Origin: Trichostrongylus colubriformis
Lineage: Eukaryota > Nematoda > Chromadorea > Rhabditida > Trichostrongylidae
DNA length: 64,000 nt
Assembly (NCBI GenBank): GCA_963978905.1
Contig: OZ022256.1
Location: 29,847,426-29,911,425, forward strand
Direction of reading: 5' to 3'
A program made the translations under genes and the position numbers. Within the stretch, counting starts at the first letter, position 1, and each line of letters opens with the position of its first letter. Shown in pieces: positions 22,410-35,100 of the stretch. The notes under the pieces are model-generated. The model ran no database searches. It was not told the origin of the DNA and saw nothing but the letters and a program-made list of their open reading frames with translations.

Positions 22410-23120
22410 AGGATCTCTTCGTAGCTTTTTGTGGATGCTGGCTTTACTGTCTTTCCATGACGCGTTTTTTTCTTTCCATTACTGTCTTTCCATGACGCTG
22501 ACGCGATCTGCTCAGTCCATCTAAGTGGAGACGTTGTTCACCTCTCTTTTTCGCGCGCGCGCGTTTCTGGGTCTCATGTTGAAAACCCTGAGAAAGAGGC
22601 GTGAATTACTGTAGGAGCCATTTGTCAAAAGCGTCTGGTTAGCTCAACTCATTTGTACAGCCGTACAAATGTTGTGTCGGGAACTGTGGCGGAAATCCAA
22701 AGAGGTTGCCCTTCTTTCACTTGTTCGAATTCTGTTTAGGATAAAAAGAAAGTTCTTGGTTTTCTTCGTGTTTGTGTTCATGTACTTTATGTAGTAGAGT
22801 GGTTTTACGAAGGATTAAAATCATTAAATTCCCATGGACGATTCCCTTAACAAATCAAGGGATGCCATAATTTTGTTTGTTTCCCTGAATAACATTTTGC
22901 TTCATAGGCTCGTAGATGGCGAGGACAATCGTAAGTATACAGATCATCGAAAGCTCAGCTGCTGATAGACCCAATCGTATATTGAGGCTTCGACTAGAAT
23001 ACAATACAGTTCAATTCCTATAGAACATCTTCGGGGGAAAACAAGCAGAAAAATATGCGATAGGTTAAAGTCGATGATATCAAGTTCCATGACGGAGTGG
23101 TGGAGAGGATTTTGAAACTT
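22410..23120. other. No supported gene
   Basis: Only short frames are present. A CCATGGACGATTCCCTTAA-like segment at about 22832-22852 resembles the end of the TTAA MITE family but stands alone. Confidence 0.35.
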
Positions 23121-23122
23121 GT

Positions 23123-23564
23123 AGGAAGCGTTCACGGAGAAGTGACTATTTCTGTTAATCCCATTTATTCATGTTGTATTTGTCCAGTGTGGGCCGCATG
23201 CAGTTCACACGAAAAAATGTGGATTCAGCTAAGATCCCCCCACCCCCCCCCCCCCCAGCAGACCACCACAAAGTCACGGGAGGGCGGGGCCTCCGAACGA
23301 GTGTCCACCCCGTCTCCGTCGCGGTCAGAGACGCATTGTAGGAAAAGTAATTCAGGTGAACAGTCCCACTCTCCGTTGCCAACCGCGGCGGACTACGGGA
23401 TGGAGCTTTTATTTGGAATCCTCGCACACTGGCGAATTTGGGGAGCTGTATCTTAGCCGATTCTCACTTTTTCGCGTGGACATTTGCATGTGGCACTTAT
23501 TAGACAAATACAACATAAATATATGGGACAACGATTTATTTTTTTCCGTGGACAATTCCTTTAA
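23123..23564. mobile_element. TTAA-family palindromic MITE, diverged copy
   Basis: The right end (CCGTGGACAATTCCTTTAA) and left end (AGGAAGCGTTCACGGAG) match the better-preserved copy at 31360-31792. Matching inner blocks include CATGTTGTATTTG, CACGAAAAAATGTG, GGGCGGGGCCTCCG and CAGTCCCACTCTCCGTT. A long C-run has grown at about 23237-23256. The left TTAA is lost. The overlapping open frames on both strands are by-products of the palindrome. Confidence 0.75.
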
Positions 23565-23569
23565 CGCTT

Positions 23570-25050
23570 GTAGTGTACACGTGAACTCATCAACAGGCCA
23601 TAGAAAAAACGGTGCTCGAAACGCTGGACAAGAGCTTCTCAGGGAAGCAGCAGGAGTATTTATGACGTCTTAATAGATGCAGAGGCAGCTGCTCTTGAAG
23701 ACAGTAAATGCGACGTGACGTTCGGGAAGGGAAATACATTCATCACGCAAGTTCATGTGATTGTTAGTAGTTCGAAAAGATGGTATAGGACTCGTTTCGC
23801 AGTGAAAAACGCGTTCGAAGTGAATTAGGAAATGGCTATACGGAGCGGACGATTGCTCCACGCCCGCCCACTCCTCCCCTTTCCACTTGGAGCGTCATAA
23901 ACCACGAACGCTAGGCATCACAGACACGTGGCTCTGATCAATATTTTTTGGTGCGGCGCACGAAAAACACGTCCCCAGAGCCTAAAGCTGAAATAAGCAC
24001 TCTATTCCCTGGATCTTTGGCGGTTCTCCCGCTTCTTCTCTACTGATATTGAACGGCGGTTCTTCCGCTCTTCTCCACTGATACTGAACCTTTACTCTCA
24101 TCTTCAGCGTAAACCAAATTATCGTGCCACCTTTTTAGCCTTCAGCAAAGTCATCGCCGATGGCGAACACTGATATTACCTCGCGGATAAACCTAAACAA
24201 TTCAACAAGAAAGTTCTTTTGTGTGGTGCATTTTCAAGCGTTGATATACGACTGCATCACCTCCTTTCGTAAAGCGGCGTTCACTTCGAGAAAGATTGGG
24301 TTTCGTAGAACAGAGAAGAGTTCCGGTTAGACTGGATCCAAAATATGTTGAAAAAAAAAATCGAGACCTAATCTTTTATAAATTAGTCTCACCTTCGCAA
24401 TCTTTTTTATGCAGAGAGTCCGCAATGAAGGACGGAAGAGGAAACAAGTTGGATGAGACGCCGCGGCACTCCGGATCGAAACACTGGCAGAAGTCATTCC
24501 TGCATGATAGTTAATTAAAAGGCAGAGATAGGTAAGCTGTCACAAGTAATAGCCCAGGTACAGCCTCATTCTGAACTACTTGAAATACATTGTGCCCAAC
24601 AGATTTTCCAATCTGGCAGGCCTCCTCCTTGTGTATAGAGAGTAATAGAGCAATACTCAAATGATAGAGCATTTTACCGACGACGTGAATTCTGTAGGCA
24701 AAGGCGCACCTTTCCGATGCTGTCTGTGGACATAAAAAACGGTTCATTCAGGTACATATGCCGCACCGATCGTTCTCCTTCCGAGGCCTTTGCTATATAC
24801 CAGGTGAGCTTCGCGGTCTACATCACGTTTCGGGAAATTGGTGGAAAGCGGGCTGTGGAGTAAATGACGTAGAAAGATGTTGCTCAACGATGTATTGACT
24901 GCAAAACCCTCTGTACGAATCTATAGATTTTGCATTTGTGCCGTTGGAGTGCCCATTCACAGCCCTCACTGCTAATGTCCATCATAGCAATAGGTATCAA
25001 TCTACAAGTGGTGCAAAAAATTTTCCCTTCACTTTCAACTACTTTAGTTG
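23570..25050. other. No supported gene
   Basis: Short frames only. A possible small exon ends at a donor after AGCAATAG (about 24995) and could belong with 25052-25431, but this is not secure. Confidence 0.35.
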
Positions 25051-25051
25051 A

Positions 25052-25431
25052 ACGTTAGCAAATTCTTGCGAGATATTCCCATCCCCTGATTCAAGAACAC
25101 ACCTCACTATCACTGAACTCCGAGAGAGCCTTCACGAACAGGATCCGGAGTTTATTCTGAGTGAACATGATGTATCACCTAAACATGGCAAAATCCGAGA
25201 TATCGTCACTCTCGTTCACAACCTTGCTGATGTCCTTCACTCTAAGTACATGAGGGGATTCATATTGGGTAGTATCCATATGTGTCCGTTTTTTCCAGGC
25301 TCCCAACATCCTTCGTTTTCAAGAACCAAACGTGCCATTACCACTGAAAACCCTCCGGAGAGGGGTTTGAGCTATGAAAATGACATTTCAGATCATAGCA
25401 GCGTTGTTCGAGCAGCAAGGGCTCTGTGACT
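25052..25431 (+). CDS. Probable terminal exon, product unknown
   Basis: The frame is open from after a TGA at 25049 to the stop at 25429-25431, about 126 codons, with no ATG near its 5' end, so it was read as an internal-to-terminal exon. Likely acceptors are ACGTTAG (about 25057) or GATTCAAG (25095). The middle is amphipathic and charged (ITELRESLHEQDPEFILS, then GKIRDIVTLVHNLADVLHSK), and the end is polar with a KR pair. A 30-bp GT..TTTTTTCCAG segment (about 25270-25299) is in frame and could be a very short intron or coding. No family is recognised. Confidence 0.4.
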
Positions 25432-25840
25432 CCTATGAACCTACCGAGGGGTCAATCCTTAGGAAACCTCCCACAGAAGACCTACCACGGAACCTGGCTC
25501 CACAATTTCGAGCGGATTTCATCTCTTTGTTTTGTCTATGTTTTGTATACTTGGCGATATGAGCCAGAAGCAAAATTAGTTCTTTGGCACCCCTGTACAT
25601 GCTATGTGCTGCAAGTTTCTGCAACTTTGTGTGTGAAGTTCATCACATCGTCCTGCTCTTCTCACTACGGTTACGATAGATGGCGTCCGGTGCGGTAGTT
25701 TCACATCCTACGACCGCAATCGCTCAAGAATATATGCTCTTTTTCGACCCTTTAACAAAACTCGATGATTTCGATCAATGTCGGCCAATAACTGGGTGAT
25801 CATCTCCCGCCTATATAGGTTGAGGCTGCAGAATTTCATG

Positions 25841-26090
25841 TTCTATGAGGGCACTCACTTAGTGGTATGGTCGATGAGCCGTACTGAACCGTACTGCACA
25901 GAAACCGATATTTCACACATATCGTCGGTGGTGCATTGCTATATAAATTCGACTTCTATGAGGGCGCTCACTCAATGGTATTGGTTCATAAGCTGTTTTT
26001 CACCTCCAGTACTGTTACGAAAACCGATACTTTCAGTCAATATCGGTAGGTGAGGTATTGCTGTATGACTTGATTTCTAAGAGGTCACTC
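25841..26090. repeat. Imperfect direct repeat of about 120 bp
   Basis: TTCTATGAGGGC.CTCACT.A.TGGTAT starts a unit at about 25841 and again at about 25956. Each continues through GTACTG, GAAACCGATA.TTTCA and ATATCGG.GGTG. A third partial start (TTTCTAAGAGGTCACTCAGT) follows at about 26070. It is an old tandem duplication with no coding signal. Confidence 0.65.
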
Positions 26091-26099
26091 AGTACACTA

Positions 26100-28880
26100 T
26101 CACTCAGCGTCCATTGAAGGTTTTACCTACGGTGAACATTTTGCATAATTTTATCACAGTAGCTGTTTCATTACTTCACCTTTCACTCGTTCCTAGTCCC
26201 CCTTAAGAATTGAAGTTTCCCACAAGTGAACACGATGTCGCCCATTGCCTCCTCCGCTCACTGTGAGTGGATCTCCGTTCATTTCAAATACGTTGGACAT
26301 AACTGAGATATACAGCTTGAATCTCGCTGACCTTCACGTTTCCGCCTCATTCTCTTTGCTGCTCTGAAGCCGAGTTATGTACAATTGCAGTCAGCTGCTC
26401 AAATTCTACTCCAAAACACTCCACGATGAATCGCATTAGCTTTCGTTCGTCGGCAGCCTTTCTGTGCCTTTACAGAAATGAACCGACATTTCGAGTTTCT
26501 CTGCCTGACTCATGTTTCATAGAGCCGTACTCCAAATGATTCATCCCCCTTTAGGAAATTCTTTGACTGATCGATTCTCAGATGACTCAAGCTTCGCTCC
26601 TCGTCATTTCCGCTGCCATTAAAGCCTTGGCAATGATGAACTTGGTACAATAAACCCGAATATCTGCGGCTAATCTAACACGCCATAGCCAGGTGAGTTT
26701 TTTAGAGCAATCATTCTCTCTTCCGGAGGCAGATGGTGAGAAGTCACTAATAGTGGTAGAAAATAGCCCCTGAATTGGGCTATTGAATTTTTCTCGTATT
26801 CGTATATCCTCTTTTATAGCGAAACACGCATTGATCAAGCTCGACAAACACTCGAATAAATATAGAATGACTTGAAATTTCACTCATTGATCGCATAATG
26901 TATACTGCTCTGTGCATTGGTAATACTCAATGCGTTGCACTTCAGTGATAGCATCGAGTAATGGACGACAACGGCAGGCGTGCGATGGGGCAATTGTAAC
27001 TACTTTCATTCACGTACGCAAACAAACAAACATCACTCTAAATCAAGTTGACGACGACACCTTCATATGATAGTTTACTTCAACAGAAGAGCACCGAGAT
27101 CCGGAAGGAGAAAAAGGAAATGCTGACGGAAATACTCACCGCTCAAAATTTACTATCCAAAATGTGCCATTACTCTTATGCTGTCGTCCGATATTGAAGC
27201 AGTAACGGCAATTCGCAGGCTAAAAATATAATATTATGGAGCGATAATTCTGTCTTGTAGTTGACAGACCTTGGACACATACAGGATGGAGCATAGTTAT
27301 GGTAACAACTTTGGCACAGAAGGTATAAACAGAATTATGAAGCTGTAGTAATAACGCGAATAATTATACTTGAATTTTGCCAATTTTCCGGACTTTCTTC
27401 AAATTTAGGTAGTTTAGACAAACTCCAAGAGATCGCTTAAGGATCACTCGATGACTTTTGATTAAATCTAACTTCCAGAGATTACTCATTGGAGTATTCA
27501 TGCAGTAAAAGTCTTTGCAAAATAGTCGCAGTTAGCGTGAAGAAAATGTGGAATAAACCGAGTGTGCTCATTGGCATACTACAGTTAGTGACTACCCTGA
27601 GAGATTGCAGGCCTGCACCAGAGTAGATGGCGACGACTACGCTATTACTACATTGCAAGAAACACCGTTCAGCTACGTATTTGCCTACGATGATGTTGTC
27701 ATAAAGAGCTCATAATGTAAACTGTACAAGGGTGTTAAAAACGCTAGAAGGGATAACAGGGCAATCAAGAGTGGGGAAACGAATGCTCTGCAAATAAAAA
27801 CGCGGGTTTCAAGAAGAACCTATGGCGCAAGTGGCGGCAAAAGGCAAACCTTAGGCTCCAAAGAGGATCTTCCGCGTAGAATGGATTTTTTATTGTTTTT
27901 AAACATCTTTAATTTTTATACTGTATCTATTGATCTAAGGTCTACATGTAAAGCTTCAAGCAAAAACATCTAGCATAAATAATCTTCAAAAACTCCACAA
28001 CTGTCGGGCACACAGGTGTGAGTATCGTCGCGAAGGTTGTATAACAGATTGGAGGTCTTCAATTCCTTTGAAATGACTGGTCTTTGTTTCATTCCTTCTT
28101 CGCGCTGGGCAAGCTACTGCCACTGGTTTGCGCAACAGCCCGTTTCTACGCGTTCAAAACTTTGAATTAATGTATCTCTGACGAATTCTATTTTTTTTTT
28201 GCTTGAAACTTCATGTAGTACGTACTGAACAAACAAAACTGAATGCATGGGGAGAATTCGAATTCAAATTCCATGGACAACTCCTTTGAGCCTCATCCTT
28301 TCCAAGGCCATGTCGTGGTGCACTGTGGCGCGCGCTGACGAAGCTGGTTAAAGATGCTGAGAGTGAGCAAGTTTGGCGTACAGTATTGGTTACGGTGGCC
28401 TACAGTTCGTTACTTTGCACATACGACGCCTTACCAAAAGGTTAATTGTGAATTCATTTTTTTCTGTTTATTGTGAATTCATTTTTTTCTATTTTAACCA
28501 CACTTTCACACTCTTTCGCTTGTTCTATCTTTTTCGTTCCACTTGTCTGTTGCTGTGAGCTGTTTCACAAGTTTAACATCAACATGAATGAAATGAACTT
28601 CGCCCTACGCATATCAATTTGCAGGGGCGTCGGCAGGCCTGAAGCGTGCACTTCGGTTAAGCGAGCTGAAATAGCGATAGCGCTCCAGAGGCGCGCTTTT
28701 CAACGCGGTTTCCACTACACATCACCCTTCTAAGTATATGTTCGTTTTCAAGAAGCAATTTTTCAATATGCTTTCCTTCTTGCCCCATCCCGATGTATTC
28801 GAATAGCAGAGACTGAGGAGCACCCGCTACGCTCGTCAGAGTTTCGCCGAGAGGAGACAAAGTGATTTGACTCCGACGTG
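26100..28880. other. Gene-poor tract
   Basis: A 98-codon minus-strand frame at 26587-26883 is the longest; it has a hydrophobic start but no domain or splice support. A lone CCATGGACAACTCCTTTGA at about 28270 resembles the TTAA MITE end. Nothing else was recognised. Confidence 0.35.
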
Positions 28881-28889
28881 CGGACGGCA

Positions 28890-30476
28890 CATTCTTTTCC
28901 CCAGAGGATGATAAAGAAAGTCATCTACGACTCGTACTTCGACCTGTCCATAGCCATGTACACTTACCTAGGAGCAATGTGAAGGACAGTTTCTCTCAGG
29001 GGACACCTCCCCCCCCCCTTCCATCGGAAAAGTATGGTACATCTTCCCACCTCGACAGGAACCGAACCCATGAAGAATCTTTCGACAGTCGTCGTCAGAA
29101 CTGTGACTCGGCCCTTAACACACTACTTGTCAGGATGCAAGGTACCCAACTCGTGGGTCTGGGAAAGCAACAGTACTGTTCTGTTGTATGAAGAAGGATA
29201 ACTGCACGACATTGGCAGCTACCGTCCAGTTGGCCTGCTGTCTGCAGTATAAGAGCTTCTCACTCGAGTCACCTGTGATAGGATTGGCAGAACATCAGAC
29301 AAAGAATAGCCATGCGAGCAAGCAGAGTTTCAAAGAAGGTTCAGTACGATCGATCTCTTCCACACTGTCACTAGACTCATTTAAGTGTACGAGAGTATAG
29401 GATGTCGCTATGCCTCTCACTCATTAAATCGAAAAAGGCCCTTGACTTCTGAGGGAGAAGCGGTTATCGATGCCCAGGGAAACCAGATTGTACCTGTCAA
29501 CTCGTAATAATGTTTCGTGTACCTCACCATCAAGAATTTACCAACAAGAAAGTCATCATCGGCTTGAAGAGCGGAGTTCGAAAAAGCGACACCATATCAT
29601 CCTAATTTTTCGGCGCCACTCTTGAAAAAGTCATGCGTCAACTAGAATGGGAAGGCATGGGAGTGAGGGTCGATGGCCGGCATCCAGCACGACGCTTGCT
29701 CTGCCGAGACGTCGTGCTCATAACACTGACAATCCAGCTAGCGGAGGCAATGCTAGCGCTTTGACTGCAAACGTGGAAAAATAGCTTCACAGCTGAACTC
29801 ACTTAGACGATGTTCATGAAGAACGGCTCACCTACTTGAAGGTACCTGAAAAGCTCCATGCACGCTCAATGGAACGACCATAACCGAATGTTTCAGCTAT
29901 GTGTACTTGGGTTAGGAAGTCAATATGACAAAAGACTTACTACATCTACATCATCTCCTGAGCACTGGAAAATGAGCGGCTTGGGAGTCTTTAGGAATAG
30001 GGAGGGAGCATTGAAGAAAACAAAGAAGATCCCGTCCTCTCCTATGTCTTCGAACTCGCTTGAATTCTGCGTAAGTAAGATGAGCATGCGGCCGTCATCC
30101 TCCATGCGCTATCACAGGACGATGCGGGAAAATCAGGAGTTCCCAACTCTCGAGTCAGCGATCGAATATCGGAGACACTGCCGTGTTTGCAAGTAATAGA
30201 CGAATAGTTAGGCGAGGCGCATCATGATATATCGCTGTGACCGTTGGACCAGAGCGATTATCGGCTAGATCTCACAGGACGTGAAATGAACACGTGGAAT
30301 ACCGAAGATAAGATGGTCAGACTTTTTCACGAAAGCTCAGCTCAAAAGGAACGAGAAGCTGTGTATCCTGGAGCTACAAGGATGCACTGCAGTACTCTGG
30401 CTCGCGATAGGGACGAATGGAGTCGTTGCTGGCACCCGCTCGCGACTGTTGTAGGACAGTGGGACGGCAGGTGATA
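28890..30476 (+). pseudogene. RTE-type LINE fossil (reverse transcriptase and 3' end)
   Basis: Reading across frames gives non-LTR reverse transcriptase landmarks in order. GTEPMKNLS corresponds to the GPD.I..E-LK region (about 29060). YRPVGLLSAV is at about 29220, followed by LLTRVTCDRIGRT, PCEQAEFQRRFSTID and HTVTRLI (about 29240-29385). Then come KALDF (for KAFDS), a VRKSDTISS part (for VRQGDTISP, about 29580), a degraded catalytic block with DVVLIT (normally FADDIVLIT, about 29712) and the C-terminal DRWTRAIIG..RWSDFFTKA..LARDRDEWSRCWHPL (about 30240-30440). The order and wording fit nematode RTE elements. Frameshifts and stops occur throughout, and the endonuclease domain is missing, so this is a 5'-truncated dead copy. 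Confidence 0.85.
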
Positions 30477-30855
30477 GAGCTGACAGGTGATGAGGGCTTT
30501 TGGTTTCGGAAAAAAAGTCGAACTACCTGTGATCGCCAAGTGATACAAGTGAATCGCCTCGTACGTACTGTTAACTGTCTCGACAAAAATTAAGTTTCTT
30601 GTTGTTGATCGTCAAAATAACCCTATTTCTAGAGCAATCGGATTACTCAGCTGAAGAGATTGTAAACTAATTTTCCACCAGATGCTTACTTAGGAAACGA
30701 CCGTCCAAAACGAGAAGTTTTCGGTGAATTTCATTTTTATAGAACTACCTTCAGCTATAGCGCCAATATTTCTGATGTGATAGACAGCAATTTAGAATTT
30801 TTTCAGGATAAAAAGCGTCTGAAGAGACATCTATTGTATACCGCCAGAGTAAATT

Positions 30856-31349
30856 TTAGGTATCTGCAAAGCCGTACATGACCTACATAGTATATTATGC
30901 CTGTGACTCGCTCTTCATCGTTACCGGTGTTACTCATCGATTTCCACTGCCGAATGTAAACGGATTGACTCCATTTTCTCCACACCATAAGCATAAACTC
31001 ATCAAGCTGTGGATAGGGAGACCGTCCTGAACCTTCCTCCAGTTGTGGCGCTGAAGCCGCTGGAAGATACCTCAGTCTTACTCTGAAACAACGCACTACG
31101 GCGCGAAATCTTACCGAACTCTTTGGATCTGGGTGGTTGCCAGTAGTTGCATTCGAGAATTTTTAGCTGTGGAAGTTTGTGGGCGTTTGCGGGTACACAC
31201 AAGGAGTCGTAGAAGATCTGCTGATCTGACGGTTTCCTTGAGCCTGAGATATGTAGGTGGTTTTTCTGGAGTGGGTGGGGTGTAGTCATCACCGACGATA
31301 GCTGCAATGTGTAATGCTCGGTACCCACCCAGAGGGCTCGGTGCGATTC
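30856..31349 (-). CDS. Putative spliced gene, three 3' exons, product unknown
   Basis: Three minus-strand exons fit with good splice sites and matching phases: 31349-31115 (acceptor AAATTTTAG, donor TTCG/GTAAG), 31082-30925 (acceptor GTTTCAG, donor CACCG/GTAAC) and a tiny last piece 30863-30856 (acceptor TTTGCAG) ending in a stop. The joined frame is open, has a GYRALHIAAIVGD stretch faintly like an ankyrin repeat, and ends with a Trp-rich basic part (MVWRKWSQSVYIRQWK). A second frame of the first exon is also open, so the reading is not certain. Upstream exons were not found. The TTAA MITE (31360-31792) sits about 10 bp upstream of the first acceptor. Confidence 0.4.
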
Positions 31350-31359
31350 CTAAAATTTC

Positions 31360-31792
31360 TTAAAGGAATCGTCCACGGAAAATGAGTTTTTGTGTTACCC
31401 ATATGTTTATGTTGTATTTGCCTAATGTTGGCCTCATGCAAAATTTCACGCGAAAAAATGTGAATCTGGCTGAGATACAGCACCACAAAGTGCGGTCCCA
31501 GTGGGCGGGGCTTCCGTGTAAAAGCCTCGTCCCGTCTTCCGCCGCCTTTGGGAACGGAGAGTGGGACTGTTTACGTAACCTTCTGTTTCTACAATGCGTC
31601 TCCGACCACGGCGGACGCGGTACGAGGCTTTTACACGGAGGCCCCGCCCACTGGGACCGCACTTTGTGGTGCTGTATCTCAGCCAGATTCACATTTTTTC
31701 GCGTGAAATTTTGCATGAGGCCAACATTAGGCAAATACAACATAAATATATGGGTAACACGAAAACTCATTTTCCGTGGACGATTCCTTTAA
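31360..31792. mobile_element. TTAA-flanked palindromic MITE (best copy)
   Basis: TTAA target duplications (31360-31363 and 31789-31792) flank inverted repeats starting AGGAATCGTCCACGG. The arms are nearly perfect for about 150 bp. They run through ATGTTGTATTTGCCTAATGT (and relatives), TTTCACGCGAAAAAATGTGA, GTGGTGCTGTATCTCAGCC and GGGCGGGGC. The centre, about 31530-31615, is unique. TTAA duplication points to the piggyBac-type group by convention. The two mirror-image open frames on opposite strands are products of the palindrome, not genes. A diverged copy is at 23123-23564. Confidence 0.9.
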
Positions 31793-31803
31793 TTCGATCC
31801 AAG

Positions 31804-31999
31804 AGTAGCCCAGATGATCTAATAGTCCGCTACAGTGAGCGACGAGCTTGTGTTGAAGAGGATGCCTTTTCTAGAGAACATAAGCGTCCAAAAATTTACA
31901 ACTCAGCTCCGCAACATACGAGACATAGGAAAATCAGTGAAGACCAACAATCTCCATATTATTCTGAGTGTACCGTAGAGAAGCGCAGACCCACCCAAA
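31804..31999 (+). CDS. Possible internal exon, product unknown
   Basis: Directly right of the MITE, a + strand frame is open between an acceptor-like ATCCAAG (ends 31803) and a good donor (CCCAAA/GTGAGT at 31999). The translation is hydrophilic and charged (for example RYSERRACVEEDAFSRE, then EKRRPTQ) and looks protein-like in composition. No partner exons or family were found. The MITE insertion 11 bp upstream would disturb its acceptor region, so it may be dead. Confidence 0.3.
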
Positions 32000-32109
32000 G
32001 TGAGTGGGGCAGGCATTCACTAGATGGTATTCACTACAAATTTGCAATTCCGTTCGAGAACGTTCTGCACGTTAAGGATTTTAGGTCGTCGGTCAAAATT
32101 TCTTAAAGC

Positions 32110-35100
32110 GGTTCCGAGACAACATAGAGACGTGGAAACGGGATGAAGGGAGAGAAGGGTAGGATGCCCAAGCACCTAAGCCTGTGGGAGAGAGGGTCAA
32201 AATTGTGACATAGAATCATGTTGAGGGACAGCGTGGAGACCACACAAATCCCACACCACTAGTGGGTTAGAGGGTTAGTTGCACATGTTGGTGTTTTGTA
32301 GTGGTACATTTCAATCAATATTGATTAAACTTGCTGCTCGGATGACTGAGTGAGTACAGCACAGAAAGAAAGCCTATGAAGTTTGAACTTCCGACAAATC
32401 CGTTCAGAATTATCTATTTTTTATATAACTTGGAGAGATGATGTGGACCTCACCGGAAGCTTTCGCAAATTATAAATCCTGAACTCACATGGTAACTATG
32501 GAAAATTACCGATTACTGGATATGGCCCGAAGCGGCTGTGCGGCTGCGCATCAAATTACCAGCTCCAATAGAATAATTTGATACATACCGTAAAAGGAAC
32601 AGTATGGCGCTAAGTTCAACACAGTGTTCTTGCCAAGTTTTGATGAGAGAAATAGGCGGAAGTTTCTATTCTTGCTGTACACAGCGCTGTCTAACAGCAC
32701 AGTCTCCTAAAAATATTATAAATTTCCAAAAATAAAACAAAGTCCAACTCATCAAAATATGGACCCTCGTGGCATCGGAATTCCAAATTGTCACAGGTGG
32801 ATTCTCTAGCAAGGCATCAGAAAGAAGAGTACAAAACGGGCGCATAGATGTCTGTAAGTAGAAAGTTTCGAAGGCGTCACGTGAAATGTAAAATTACGCT
32901 TACTTCAATAGAGTGAAACACTAACATACGTTTGATGGGAAAACGATATCACCAGGGAGATGGCAGATGACGTGCGCGGAGAATTTGCTCTCAGTGGAAC
33001 TGTCGAGTACAAGAAAATCCTAAGTGACGACAGTAATACCAAGTGGACAAGACACAATCGAAAAAAACTATTGAAAGGTTTCAAAATCGCTCCCTTGACA
33101 AAAACTCCGTCTCGAAAAGATCTCGCAGCCCCCATCCCCTTCCGTCTCTGGCACGCCTGCTTACACTACGCGTTCAGTCTCGCGAGATCTTTCAAGCCTC
33201 TGAGTACTGTGAGAATTTTCGAGCAGCGGACAGCGCTCTTATCCTTAAGTGTTCTGGTCATTCAATGGAACATATCTGATTATGTCGAAATTAGTGCATC
33301 CTACGTTACGTAGATTAAGGCTAGCGAGGAGGAAATTTTGCCTCAAAAAGAGATTACCTTGGAAGGATCCGTTTCGAGATCAAATTCGCTCTTCAGCAAG
33401 CGTTGCAAATTTTCCATAAAGTGGCGGTAAACAATCTGAAACATATGTAGGAACAAACTCTCGAAAATATTTCGCAGACATGTACTTCGCAATCATACTT
33501 TTCACTACCTAAGGGCAATAGGGAGGGGGCAAAGAAGGAGAGCGTATTAAAAAACTGTCCCCTAAAACGAACTGGAGCTCAGAATAGGTTATGTGTAGAG
33601 AAACTCGCACCAAAAAACGCGTATCTCGGGCGCTCCTACAATTGTAGCGCGCTTCAGCCAGAGCAACATGCTTCAGTTACCGAGTTTCCAGCTGGCGGGA
33701 AGCAGAGGAACCGATGCCACCGTCATTTGATGTCGCGTAGCGCGATTTGATTTCACTCGTGATAATGTTGAACAAGTGAAACAAAAGTGAGCCACAAACA
33801 AGTAAAAAAATCAGAGGGAGAGTAAGCGAAGGGCCACGAAAAAGACGCGTCCATGACAAAAAACATCCAACAACTTCACATTGATGTCTTGGCAAAGAGT
33901 AGTGTGTGCAATTGCGACAAACTGAGCGAATTGCAAGTGTGTGCTAAGACAAATTGTTCCTTCGCGGTGTCCTCAAATTGTAATAGATCTATAAAAGGTC
34001 CCATTCAGGTCTGTAATGGACGGAAAAGACAAAGCACCAACATAGGCGGGAACTTCCCATGAGACTCCATAACCTACACTGCTGCTTGCAGGTCAGCAGT
34101 CGTTCATCATTCTACCTATATTATTTCTAATAGAGAACTTTTGGGAGGACAACACCAGCAGGAGTAACGGAGCAGACATAGTATTTATTCGCTTCGCTAG
34201 CTAAAGTAACTACTATCTCGATAGATATGTTCACTGCAACAAGCGATAGGGATCCAAGCAAGCTGTATGCAGTAAGCTTCATGATATGTACTGAAAACCA
34301 TGCTCAAAGTGATCTGACAGACAAAAGTTTCCACCCCCCGCAACATTGCCATGTATAGCGATGACCGCTACACACCACAGATCCACACGGCACGATGGGT
34401 ACGCCATAGTACGGGCTGAAAACTCGTTCATACGGAAATCAACGTGTGGAATAGGAGCTTCTCTATCAGACCATTCCTTCTGCATTTTTCATTGTTATCT
34501 ACGTGACAACTCTCATTACAGTTTCAACGATCAAGAAAAAAAAATCGCGCCAGTGTCTGTTTCAACTATAGTGTCGCAGTTGTTATTCACCAGGCTTCAC
34601 GCGGTGACAGATATGGGTTGCCTTTACCCTTTCAATGCCAAAAGCCACATTGCACCACGCGAAGCTTTTTATTAAGCACCACACCGCACTTTCCTTTTAT
34701 ACAATACAAGATAAGTGCATATCACCACAAACATGTACCACTACAGGACTCCCACATGTCATAGATCTGCGTACATAAGCACGCCTGATCGGAGCATCGG
34801 GTCAGCATGTCATTTTCCACTTGTAAATTTCCTTTCCTATGCGCATAGAATATACATATGTAGTTTTGTTTTGAAAAAAAATTACGCGTGAGAAGTTGTT
34901 GTATGTTTTATACCGTGCTTTTAAGCGCATAGATTGTACGGCTGATTGGCCCACGTTTAATAACCCGAGTTGAGATAAATGTCCCGCCGATACGTGCGGT
35001 GTGGCGTAAGAAGAAGAAGCCGACGTGGCAACCGATAAAAATCACAGCAATACACACCTCAACACATTGCTTTTGAATTGTCAAAAACACCGTAGTTGGC

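Noticed and set aside
23237..23256. C-run as a biological feature
   Set aside because: Homopolymer expansion inside a decayed MITE; possible sequencing uncertainty.
31382..31792. Mirror-image 136-codon frames on both strands
   Set aside because: They are the two arms of the palindromic TTAA MITE read in opposite directions.
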